Of a stretch of DNA of 64,000 bases, positions 14,501-26,500 are shown one piece after another. A program made the translations under genes and the position numbers. Numbering within the stretch: position 1 is the stretch's first letter; each line of letters begins with the position of its first letter. The notes under the pieces are model-generated. The model saw nothing but the letters and a program-made list of their open reading frames with translations. It was not told the DNA's origin and did not search any database. Where the stretch lies: NCBI GenBank assembly GCA_013398275.1, contig VZSE01002208.1:434001-498000 (forward strand), written 5' to 3'. Origin of the DNA: Promerops cafer (taxonomy: Eukaryota > Chordata > Aves > Passeriformes > Nectariniidae).

Positions 14501-17500
14501 CTCTTGTGGTTTATGGACCCAAATGCTTCCCTCCCTCCCCATCTCCATGCTGGGCTTCTCTATATCCTGCGTGTAACCATGGGACTGAGTTATGTGCTGC
14601 AGAATAATCACCTGTTCACATGAACTGGCCTGGCACACAACGCTCCTAGAAGCTGTTTAATGCTTCTTGACTGGATGTCTTGCTACTTGCATTCTGAACA
14701 GCTTTTAAGCCTTCTTCTGTGTCCTCCCACTGAGAACTATTAATGTCCACCCATGACCTCTGCTTCTGGGCCCTTGCTTGCTGCTTCTCTTCCCACCAGC
14801 CCCTCCAGCACAGAGGCCCCAGGCTGATATCCTCTCCAGCATCCCAGATCTCTCTCTTTCCCTCCATTTTGTAACATCTTCTGTGGAATTTTCCCTTTTG
14901 GTTGCCAAATTGTCTCCCTGTCCCCAATGTCATCTCATCTACTGATTACTTAAAACTCACACATCACTTCTGTCACCATTTCCATATGAAAGTGTACAGT
15001 TCCTGTGACAAAGCTGTCATGGCAACTTGAAATTTGTCAGGTTTTCACATTATACATAACCTACAAAACTGCATATTATTAAACATGTTCTGATGCTCCC
15101 AAGTACTTAAAAATTATTCCATTGCCAAATCCCACAGCTCTATTCAGTCAACATTTGTCATCTGGAAGAAAACTTCCACATCAAGTTGCTGTTGCTTCAG
15201 GGCATTGATGAAGGAGGGTGCTCTTCTGTCATGCCTGCAGCAGACAGAGTAGATCAAAGCCTCTAATACTTTTCTGGCTCAGCTGGTGGATGAACTTAAG
15301 AGCTGCAGTAGGATGGGCTACAAGAGAATGCAATCACTTCTACACACATCTTAAAAAATACCTTAAAAATGTCATACAATAGCTGTTGTCAACATTTTTG
15401 AAGGGCATTCCTTGTTATCATTCACATTTTGGTCAACTACAGTCAAACAAATGCATCCTGATGATAGATCTAGACACAAATCAGATAATCCATAACACCA
15501 ACATGAAACTCAGGTAGGTACTAACAATCCTGCATTCCCCTCCTTGGAGCACACAGAAGTGCTACGTAAGCCTGGCAGAGCCAGGTATTTCATACACATC
15601 TGTGCTGCTGTAGAGACATTTCATTCACTAATTTTAGCTCCCATTTCGTTTGACTAACAAACACCTATTCTGAATCTGGCTCAGGCTCCCATTAGGGGCA
15701 GATGGATTTTCTTTAGTTTTTATTAGGCAACGAGGCTTAGGTGTGGAGAGAACATTTTATTTCCTTTCTGATTTTAACTTCAAGCATAAGCACATGCAAG
15801 TATTTTTCCATCTGTTACCTGCTTTTCTTCTTCACAAGCTTCAGATATTACTGGAACTACTTCATCTTGAAAAAAAATTCTTGCTCTAAGAAAGAATACT
15901 GAGGCAGCTGAGGCTTCTCCCTATGGAAACATAAAAGGTTTAATCAGGTGTAATGCATTGACTGACTTCCAATTTTCAAATTCCCCATTTTTTAACAGCC
16001 GATAAACCTTTTTACAGTACAAAATCTATATTAATAAATTAATAGTTAATGAATCAATTTTCAAGAATTAAAATTAAAAATTGCTTAATAAATAGTTTAA
16101 TAAAGTGATACATCAACTTGGTTTTTTCTCCCCTATATTCAGAGTGACTTCTGGTTTGTTCCTTTTTTTGATGAAAAATCCCACTTGCTCTGCATTTTCT
16201 GGACAACTTTAGCCATTATATTTTGTATTTGAACCTATTGGGACATTCTGGGATAAAATGCTCATGAGAAGGAAAAAATGTGTTGAAAATTTTGTACGTA
16301 TTTCTAGATTTGGGTCAGGCAGTACAACATACATTGCCTTCCCACAACCATTCAATCTCCACCAAGCTCGGCAGCATCCTGCAGTTCTTCTTTGGCATTA
16401 TCAAGGAGACATTATTACAGTTTACTCCATCATTTCTCAGGAGCTGTCATTATTTTGGAGTATCTGCAGGATATCCACTGTGATGTGTTACAAATCCATT
16501 CCTGTGTTAGTGGATTCTGAATGCAAGAGTGGCTGTGGATAGATTATTTCCCAGACAGGATTATCTGACCGGAATCCCAGCCCTCTAATGAAGTCAGAAA
16601 GTCAGTTTTTTCTCTGCACTCTGTTTAAACACTCCACACCAAACTCCAGGGCCCCATCCCAGTGACAGTACCCATGCCTCCCCTATACAGTCACATTTGT
16701 GCCTCTCTGATTTTACCAAGTGAGCAGGAAAATAGCGATGGCAGTTCTGACTCACTCCTGAAGGAGTTATCCCTTGACAAACGTCAGTTTGCTGGGTGAA
16801 TGCCTTTACTTTCTAGGACTTCTACCTTTCAACAACTTCTATGAAATTTCCACCTTCCACATACTGTCTAGTAGCCCCAAATTACCCACCTCCTTCCTTG
16901 ATAAGTGGCAGTGTTTCTCAGCTTTTCCTGCCAGGATATCAGAAGCTGTATCATGTATCAGCTTTCATTTCTGTGATCTTCAGCTTGAGTTTCTGATTTT
17001 CACCTTTGTCTCTTTACAGTGAACTTTTCACATCCTCTTTCAAGGCCTCCTTTGGCTCTGCTATAGCCATAGTTAGCATCTGTCAAACCCTTAACAACTG
17101 AAGCTGCAGTCTTTTCTTGTCAATGTTCTGTTGTTAAGAAAACAACCAACTAAAAAAAACCCCCAAACTGCCAACCCACACTGAGACATACTCACGCATG
17201 CACACATACGCAAAAGATGTAGGGATTTCCAAACCTCTTCAAATCCTTCTGATTCATTTATACAATAATTTTTTGGAAGGATTCAATGCCTGGTGCTGCC
17301 AAGTACCTACCCATGCATCTTTCCAGAAGACCTAGTATCCCACATCTCTTACCTACTGCTCCCAATAACTCTAGTTCATATTTTCGAGATCAGTAGGAGG
17401 CCAGTCTGAAAACTGGATGCAAATAGCACTGTATGTGTCCCTCTGGGAACATCAGGCTCTTGACCTCCTTGTATCTTGCTAACTTTATAAACTCTTGCAA

Positions 17501-18082
17501 AATCCATTCCTACATCAACAATAGTAATAGTCTTTAACCCTCTCAGCGTCCCAGTAGGTCCCATTAACTTTGGTCAGTTATGATTACTTTGCATTGCAAA
17601 GGCTTTTCTAGCAAAGATGTAGTAGGGTTTTCCAGTGTAAGTGGCATTCTCACTTAGTGGCTTGCTTTAGCCTTTCCCCCTTCTTTCATGATGCACAGTT
17701 TCCTCTCACTTACTACAATTGCATTCAGATCTATTGATCGTTGTACACAAATGGTCTCTTTTTATTGAACTTGCTAGTGACTGATGAGGTTTCCCCCAAC
17801 ACAGAAGGACTTCCAGCTCTTTGTAAATGTTGTAAAGAGATGCCGGGAGAAATAATTCAAGAATCCAGTGTTGTTTGGAAGAGAAGCACCTGTCTCAAGT
17901 GAAGAGGCAGAGACATTTCCCAGGAAGTAAACAAATGACCAATAGGAAAGCAGAGTGCTTAATCTACAACTTACCAGAAGTCAAAATATCTGCTGAATAT
18001 TTGCCTAGAATATCTGCTGAATTCTACCTGAGGGCACCATTACACAGTGAAGGTACCTTCTGAACTTCTTCCTCATGAGTGA
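2505..18082. other. Intergenic, no gene seen
   Basis: This is about 15.6 kb of mostly unique-looking sequence. Open frames are short (under 130 codons), often overlap on both strands, and none matches a family I know. Small items are a pyrimidine-rich stretch at 3,450-3,660, T-rich runs at 6,078-6,118, a three-copy 10-mer at 12,786-12,815, and a 90-codon minus-strand frame at 4,419-4,691 that I could not identify. Confidence 0.6.
12786..12815 (+). repeat. Three tandem copies of CATGTTTTTT
   Basis: Three exact 10-base units lie head to tail, starting at 12,786, 12,796 and 12,806. This is a minisatellite-like array too short to have a known role. Confidence 0.95.
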
Positions 18083-18177
18083 GGATGGAGGGATGGATGG
18101 ATGGATGGATGGATGGATGGATGGATGGATGGATGGATGGATGGATGGATGGATGGATGGATGGATGGATGGATGGA
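18083..18177. repeat. (GGAT)n tetranucleotide microsatellite
   Basis: About 22 uninterrupted GGAT units fill 18,091-18,177 after a short imperfect lead-in. In the other direction it reads as ATCC repeats and creates false frames rich in His-Pro-Ser-Ile. The purity suggests an actively length-variable locus. Confidence 0.97.
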
Positions 18178-18699
18178 GCAAATGGCAAAAATAGAGACAA
18201 TGACGATAACAAGAAAACACGTACCAATAGGATGATGGAAGAGAAGTTCTGCTGAGGAGTGTATCCTCTTCTCTCTCCTAAAAACTCATCCTCCTCTGAA
18301 CTCTGCTACTTTGCTCTTCATTTTATGTCTTTGCTCCTTTCTGCTCCCTGGATGATCCTGTCTCTGCCGCAACATTTATATCCTGTCCTTGTATTCTGCA
18401 AGCCCATTTTACCTCTGAGATGAAAGCCCCTTCCTCCTTTCCCTGTATTGTTTTAATTCCCTAAAACTCCATCTCTCATCAACGCTTCCAAGCCAATTGT
18501 ATTTCCTATTCTTCCCACAAAGCTATCTCTTCCTTTCTCTGTAAAAGTTTCTTCTTTTGAGGATGACAAATTTGCTTTTTCTCAATTCCCACCAAAACAC
18601 ATATTCTTTCCCATTTTTATCTGAATTCTATTTTTATGCAAATAATTCCAACTTCAGTTTTTCCATTTTAAAATTCTTTGCTTCTTCTATTTCCTGGGT
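18178..18699. other. Intergenic spacer between microsatellite and CR1
   Basis: This is pyrimidine-rich sequence (CTT/TCC tracts from 18,250 on). I see no gene or named repeat. Confidence 0.6.
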
Positions 18700-19645
18700 A
18701 GAATCACGGAACAATTTGGAATGGAAGGGATCGTAAAGATTATCTAGCTCTAATCTCCCACCACAGGTAGGGACATCTTCCATTAGATGAGGTTACTCAA
18801 GGACCCATCCAGCCTAGCCTTGAACAATTCCAGGGACCGGGTATCTACAACTTCTCTCGGCAACCTGTTCCAGTGTCTCACCACCCTCACAGAAAAGGAT
18901 TTCTTCCTTATGTCTCATCTAAAGCCATTCCCCCTTGTCCTGCCACTACAGGCCCTTGTAAAAAGTCTCTCTCCAGCTCTCTTTTAGCTCCCTTTAGGTG
19001 CAGGAAGGTTGCTCTAAGGTCTCCTTGGAGCCTTCTCGTCTCCAGGCTGAACAACCCCAGCTCTCTCAGCCTGTGTTCAGAGGAAAAAGGTTCCAGCCCC
19101 CTGAGAGTTTTGTGGCCCTACTTTGGATGTGCTCCAGCAGATCCATGTCCTTCTCATGTTGGGGGCCCTAGATGTAGCATTCAGAGTGGGGTCTCACAAG
19201 AGCAGAGGAACAAAATTACCTCCCTGGCTCTGCTGGCCACACTGCTTTGGATGCAGCCCAGGACACGGATGGATTTCTGGGCTGCAAGTGCACATTGGGT
19301 CATGTCAAGCTTTTTGCCAACCAACTCCCCCAACTCCCTCTCCCCAGGGCAGCTCTCAATCCATTTTCTGCCCAGCCTATTTGTGCTTGGGATTGCCCAA
19401 GCCAGGTGTAGGATCTGGCACTTGGCCTTGTACTCCATAAAGTTCACACAGGTCCACCTCTCAGGTCCAGGTCCCTCTGGATGGCATTATTCCCTCCCTC
19501 CAGTGTGTCCACTGCACCATACAGCTCAGTGTCATCAGCAAACTTGCTGAGGGGGGGCTTGATCGCACTGTACATGTCACAGACAAAGGTGTTACACAGC
19601 CCCAGTATTTGGCTCCTGAGGAACACCACTCATCACTGCTCTCCA
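18700..19645 (-). mobile_element. CR1 LINE, 5'-truncated 3' end
   Basis: About 945 bp match the 3' end of an avian chicken-repeat-1 retrotransposon with its sense direction on the minus strand. On the plus strand the order is the terminal GAATCACGGAACAATTTGGAATGG block, the CAGCCTAGCCTTGAACAATTCCAGGGA block, the CAACCTGTTCCAGTGTCTCACCACCCTCAC block and so on. On the minus strand the reverse-transcriptase catalytic box FADD is readable at 19,542-19,531, followed by the usual DTLEG and IQRDLD segments. The frame is broken by stops and indels, so it is dead. The 225-codon plus-strand open frame at 18,873-19,550 is antisense repeat sequence, not a gene. Confidence 0.93.
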
Positions 19646-22600
19646 CACAATATTTCACTCTCCTGCCCAACCATGTCACCCATACTTTCCCTCTCTCAGG
19701 CTCCCTCTCCTCTTCCAAAGCCAGCCCTAGATTCTCCTTTTGACAGACCCCATTCTCCTTTTTTCTCTGAGATGTCCTCTAACGCTTGCTTTCACCAGCT
19801 TTTCCCACAGATGTTTTTCTCTGTCAAAACCCTAAGTCCACCTGCAAATCTCATCTTGTATTTAGTTCACTGAGCCCTTTCCTCACTCATGCTCAGCTCT
19901 TTTCAAGTCTTTTGCTGCTGCAAGGCCAGCCAGGACATTCAGTAGCTCATATTCAGAAGCATCCACTTCATCAGACTCAAAAAGATGTTGACCATAGTTT
20001 CTCAAAGGCTGAGTCCCTGTTTCACGGACACTATTTTATCCCTGCCCACTCCTGGACAGCTCATTTAACAAACCAGTGACCATTTCAGGGGATTTTCTCT
20101 ACCAACACCAACAGAGAGCTATAGGGCACAACCAACAGAATACCAAGGTATTCTGATGGTAATATCAGCTCAGTACAGCATTTTGCAGCTCTTTTCCTTT
20201 TGATTTAGAAACTCCACATGTTCTAATAGCACTGAATGTTTCATGTGTTTTGTTGGTCTTGTTTCATCTCTAAGTCCCTCCCACAAATTCTAAACTTTGT
20301 GCTTTAACAAACACTAAGAGGGATACTAAAAGTCTGTCCAACTTGAACTTACATATTGCTACAGCAATTACAAAGGATCTTGTACAAATTGAGTAAACAG
20401 ACTCTGAATTTTATTGCAAGACAAAGATAAAAAGCAAAATGACACCACCAAGAGGAGGCAGTATGCCGATTTAAGATATGGAGGACGTTTGGAGGACATG
20501 CCATCGATATTCGAAAGAAACCAGATTCACAAGTTTAAAAAAATCTGGTAAAAATAAATTTAATTCAGTGAATTAACCAGACTACTCTGTCCTACTAGCA
20601 TTCCTAGGTTGGTTCCATTCAACAAAGAGGTTTAATCCAGTTGTGCTCTGTGTTTGTAAAAGATACAGGTATTACCTGTTTGAAGTGTCAGAGCAGAATG
20701 TGGTGCCCACAGCGCTTAACACTAGCAATTGCTATTCAAAACCCAGGATGATTCCTGGATTTGCATATAACTTGAAATAGGAGCAATAATTTCAGACTTA
20801 CACACTGCAGGGGAAGTGTGCTGGACTGCAAGAAAAACTTTCTTTTCATGTGACAAGTGCAACAAATTGAGTTTGCCAATCCATGATGTTCTTTTTTGGC
20901 ATAGAGCTTTGAGATATCACCTTTACAGCCAGTCAGGGTCAAGGTGAACCATGACTGTGTCTCTGAGGATGGAAGTTCAGTCTGTGGGCTGCATTCCCAA
21001 TAAGGGTGATACAGTAATCTCAAATTAAGTCAGCAGGCAGGAAACATGGCTACCATACCTAAATTCTGACATTGCCTAAGGCTGAAATAGTACAGCTCAG
21101 GAGGTGAGGAGGATTTACTAACATTGGACACATCTCTTCTCCCAAGAAAAGTAACTTAGCACCATCCAGGTTTACCTAGCTTTGGACAGTGCTCTTCTTG
21201 ATAATGATTTCTATTGGCATGCTGGTAATATCAGTCACAAAATCTATGCTTCAAGGGGAGATTAGTTCCCTTCTGGTCTCTGCTGCTGCAGATTGCATCA
21301 TCCCTAAGGCACCATCAAGTTGCTTTTTGCACTTCTAATCTCTCCCCAGCCACATGCTCTTCCAGTTTCTATGAAGCTCTGTTGATTCAGAGTAGCAATG
21401 CAGATGGAGGAATACCTCCCTGGGGAGAAGAGTCAGCTCCCAGTTTGGAAACAGAGCTAATTTTCAGATGTCCTTTTTCCCACAAAAAGAAGGAGCATCC
21501 ATTCTGCCCCCTCCTCCTCCCTCGCTTTTGTATAACAAAATAAGCATTAATAAATAAAGATAATGTATTTAATCCTACTTCTGGCTGAACCTTCTTGTAA
21601 AACACAGTGAACTGCTGCACTCAGGGAGTGAAATCAATGGCAGATTTATATTTCAAGTAATATTATAGATGTTAATTCTCCTATTTTTTTCCCTTTGTTT
21701 TACAAATATTACATATGCTTGTTTTAAACAAAACAACTTTGACATTTAGGAAGAAATTAAACATCTTTTTGGACGTCCATTTTCAAAAACAACTTTTTCA
21801 CAGAAACCCACAGCTACAGAGTGCCACAGCTACCTAAGGAAGTTTATAGTATTTAGGTGATTCCTCAGGTTTCCTGTCCTTCTACCGCCATTCCTCAGGA
21901 AAACTGTGCTCAAAAATGAACATCCCGAAGCTCCTAATGTAAGCCCCTGCACTGAGTCTTGCTTCAAAACTAGGGACTCCTCCCACACCAAATAATTACA
22001 GCTGAGGCTTCTTTACTTAACCCAATACCAAACCACAAGTATGAGGAACTACAGGTAAGCCAGCACCACTCCTACATCTAACATGTGTAACATTATGAGC
22101 CATTTGGAAGGTATTGCATAGCTCCAGCCAGCCCCAATCTACAGAGGAAATCTTTTTCTCACAGGTCCCAGAGGACTTGCTTTCTGTGCTGGGTGGTTTT
22201 CTGTCCTTCCCTTCAGTGCAGCTTTGGCACAAGAAATGCTCCTTCACTAAAAAAATATTCAGAGGAAAGCACCCAAACATGTCCTGGGCTCAACCTGACT
22301 GACTGAAGAGGTGGCAAACCTTTCCTTCCTTTCCCAAGTTCTCTGCTGGCTGCTGGGTGTTAGGATGGAAAGGAGTCTGTGGCAGCTGGCCCATGTTAGC
22401 CACAGGGGAGGGCACAGCTGGACACAACCCATGGGGTGATGTCAAGCAGTGACAGGCCAGGAGGGAAGCACTTGGCAGATGGGATTAAAAGAGGCAGATG
22501 TCTGAATGAAAGAAGTCAGCTTGATCTCAGAGAAACAGAAGGGCAGGAAAGTTAGAAATCCTTGATGCCACAGTCACTTAATGGAATATAAACATACAGT

Positions 22601-23518
22601 TAAGAGGAGATATATCTTTAGTCATGAATGAATTACATAGGTCACACATATATTTAAAAGCATGTACTGCTAGTTTCCAAAACAAGATGAATGGTCCCCC
22701 TGCTTTCCACTTTTGCTTGGCCTGGGTGACAAAGGCAGGAGACATTTTTACATCCTTTTCCTCTGCCAGATTCTAGCTACCATTTCTCTTGATTACCATC
22801 AGAACCAGAAAGAGTCTGTGAAGCCTCTTATGAGCCCATGCCTTTCCCACATCCTGGCCACACTCACTGCTTGGCTCCTCCTCTCCTCCCTCAGGTAAGC
22901 AACAGGAAAGTTGTCATACTTCAAGAACAGCAACTCCTTCAAAAAAATAATAATAACTGCAGTTTCCCAGTCTACAAAATGAAACCCTTCATTTACTCTC
23001 TAGATTTTCCCACTGCATAAACCTGGACCACAACTTCAGTCAAAGCCAGCCATGTAAACACCTCACTGTCCAGCTCCACACTCAGCTTATCACCAGCACC
23101 AGGTTAATTGTCATGTCCCAGTTCTGGTTTCCATCAAGATGACTTCCTTTTGGGGCTGAAGGAACCTTGAAATAATTGTCAGTTGTGGTTAAGGAGGAGT
23201 AGACCAAAGTTACGTTTAATCTGTGATGGTGCCTTTCTTTCATGCCATGCAGGACATATTCTCCAGATAAGTATTTCCATGTGCTGGCTGTGTGGACATC
23301 TTGCACAGAACCTCTGAAAGTTCTGCAGCTTCTCTGGAAGCAGTGGAAATAGCCCAAATACACCAAGACCCCAGTAGCTCACTTTGGGGTTCAGGGACAC
23401 AGGGAAAAGTTCAGAGTTTGGGCTATCACTGAGGTGACTCTTCTGAAGAATTTTCCATCTCTTTGCATAGCTGGAAACCAACAAATTTCAGTTAGATACT
23501 AGACACATGACAGGCAAC
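19646..23518. other. Intergenic, no gene seen
   Basis: Pyrimidine-rich sequence directly follows the CR1 (19,650-19,920), and ordinary AT-rich sequence follows that. There are no exons, RNA genes or further repeats I can name. Confidence 0.6.
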
Positions 23519-23565
23519 TATCATAGAATGGTTTGATTTGTCAGGGAACTTAAAAGATTGTCTAT
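23519..23565 (-). mobile_element. Short degenerate CR1 3' terminus
   Basis: About 45 bases on the plus strand resemble the CR1 end: ATCATAGAATGGTTTG, then a diverged GGGAACTTAAAAGATTGTCTA block that corresponds to the GGGACCTTAAAGATCATCTA consensus. Sense is on the minus strand. It is too short to classify further. Confidence 0.6.
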
Positions 23566-26500
23566 TTTTTAGATATATTGATCAAGTTAGAAATTAATCA
23601 TATATTGATATCAAAATAATTTAAAACTCTGAAAATTTGGATTTAATTCAGTAAGGCAAATCACTTCAATGGAAATAGCAGGTTTTAAACCTGTTGAATA
23701 TGTACTTTGTACCTACTTTTGAAACCATAATTGAATTGCATCAATGAAGAACCACTGACAAGAACACAAATAACTTTTGTGTAAAACTTACATTTCCCTT
23801 TTACTTATCATCTATTACTCTGGAAGATAGAATACAAGGAATGTTCATATACCTGCAGTATATGTGCTCAGATTCCCACTGATAGCACTTTATTATTTTA
23901 GAACAAATGGCATTTCTTATTTACTGACCTATTAATATTTCACTTGTGATTTGCTTTGGATGGCATGTGGGCTATTCTAATTTATAAGAGCAGTAATATA
24001 ATACTATGTACTTTGTTTGTAAGCCCAGGCCTAAAGAACCAAGCAAGTATTTCTGCTTTTTAAACTTCCAGCCTGTTTGTTAGTTACTGCTTAGTCATGG
24101 TTTGGAGACAACTATACTGAAATAAATACAGTAAAATGAAAAAAGCTTTCTGTGAGAAGTTAGGGCTATAGAAATCAATTTTAATAATTCAGAAAATTCT
24201 GGCCCTAGTCGTTTCGCCAAGAGCTTTCCCCAGTTTCATCAACTTTATCTTAAACTTAGGTGGAAAATATGCATTGCTTCTTTTGTTGATTTTATCATAT
24301 TATTTTATTTTACTTACATAATAACTACAGGCATTGCATTTTAATTTAAAATGCAATTTTAGCCAGATTTAAATTCTAAGTTTTTGTTATGTTTGGGGTT
24401 TTTTTCAGTTTAAAATCTGACTTTAGTATTTTAACTATTTTTGTCTACCACCCCTGAAACTCATCCAATGAGCTGGCTTGAAAAAATAACATCTCACATG
24501 GTGTTGCTCAATCCCAGAAAAGCACTTTTCAATTTCCAAATAGAGCTTTTTTTTCTATTTTCTGTTTCATTTAGTAAGAATATTTCCTGACAGTCATAAA
24601 GTCTACATTGAAAGGCATAAAACCTGTCCTGTGAGATGTTTGTTCTGCCTGACTCAGAGCGATCTGAGAAAAAGAAGAAAAAAGACCAGATCTGTTGTAA
24701 ATGAGGCAAACTATTACTTTGCCGTTTAGAGATCTCAATCACTATTCAAACTCACTTTTCAAGTCTGCAAAAATTGGTCAGAAATTCTGCTATCTACCAG
24801 TCTGGAAAAAAAATCAGTTCTGGTGCCACGAAATGGAATTACGCTCTCACCAGCTCTGCCCCAGACATGCTCAGGTTGGCCTTTATTCCCTGTGTGTTTA
24901 TTCTGTGACAGCCAGACAAATGACATGGTTCTACTTTTGCATCTACACACTACCACTGAACACCTCCCTTGAATAAATCCCACTCTTTAATGCTGCTGGG
25001 ACCAATTTTGTTGCACCTCCAATCAACAGATGTCCCTCCAGCTTTGCTTTTCTTTTTTCCTGCGACAGGTTAATGGCACAGCTTCTCTGAGAGGGTCTTA
25101 AAAGGAGCTCGAATAGACAAATACCAACACAAGAGGCTCTCTGTTGTTTTGCATTTTGAAGAGAGTGGGTGAGATGTAGTACATTTTGATGTGGTTACCC
25201 TTTGTATTCTTTTTGCACAGGTAAGGATTACTATGTGAGGCTTTCACTATGTGAAAACTGTTTGCTTTAGTCTGAATAAACTGAACAGTCAAAAAGAAAA
25301 TAGCTGCAAGACATCATTTAAAACAAATCTGTTCCCTGACATGAATAGCCAAAAGCAGACAGGCAGATTAAACTGTGATTATTTAATGCATTAAGAATCA
25401 GTGGGATATGTTCACAGGACTGAGACTGAGTTGCTGATATATGTTAGTTTGTGTCCTGAATTTCCAAGAGATCAGAGCTGCATGAATAGCAAGATATTAC
25501 ACTGCCAGTAATAGCTACCTGACTATGATTTACTGCAATTTTGTGCCTAATAAACAAGCCTGAACATACTCAGTGACCAGAGCATTGCGAGTGACACCTT
25601 ATTATAAGCTCTTGCAAACTGAATATGAATGCAGAAAAAATCCTTTCAGCTGCATATGCAGAGGATAGATCAACCTTGCCGAGTATCTTACTGATGCAAC
25701 TAAGAGTAGAGGTAAAAATTCCCCTACCCTTTCTTTACTGGAATTATTTGGTTTTCACTTTTTTATCCTTTTCCCATATATCTGTGTTGTAGCAACCCAT
25801 CACTCTCCAGAACCAGCGGTTTCACATTTGTACTGGGGTGAATCTGTACAAAATACCCGTGAAGAGAGAGGAGAGAGGTCTACATACAATGGAGTAAGAA
25901 AATAGCGAGGTTTACATTCCCTACTTTGTCGTATTTGTGATGCTACAGATCAAATTCCAGTGCTCCCCCAAGGGAGTCCCAAGGGACTTTCCTGATGCAG
26001 CAGCACGACTGTCCAGACCCACGCAGCCAGTCAAGGCATCGCTGCTTCCTTCAGAAGGTGACTTTAGCAGGGCTATGAGAAAGAGAAGGTACAAATCCTG
26101 CTGCTTAAAGGGTGATAAGAAGAAGCCAAACTGACTGTGACCAGCCCAATCCTATACTGTGTCCTATAAATTTTCCCATGTGGAAATTTCTAAATTCCCC
26201 GCTCCAGGATTTCTAAAGCCATGGGACAAGCCCTTACTACTGCAGACCATATGATAGGAACTTAGCAGGCAGAAAAAGAGAGCACAGTGTCCAGGTGAAA
26301 CTCTGCTCCTGGGTGGGTTCCCTCCATCACTCTCCTTGCTCTCACAGTGAGGCACAACTCCCATGTAGAGCACCAAAAGGCGGGCGTGGTGCTGGACCTC
26401 ACTTTGTCCTGCTCTCCTCACCTTTTTTCCAAAACTCAGATGGTGCTGTGGGCTGGCAAGAAGGAGCCTCTTGAAATAGATGCTAAAAGGAATGTGGCTC

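Noticed and set aside
18005..18227. Minus-strand frames rich in repeated His-Pro-Ser-Ile
   Set aside because: They are translations of the GGAT microsatellite and have no start, end or context of a gene.
18873..19550. The longest open frame in the window (225 codons, plus strand) as a gene
   Set aside because: It lies wholly inside the CR1 repeat and is antisense to the reverse-transcriptase frame.
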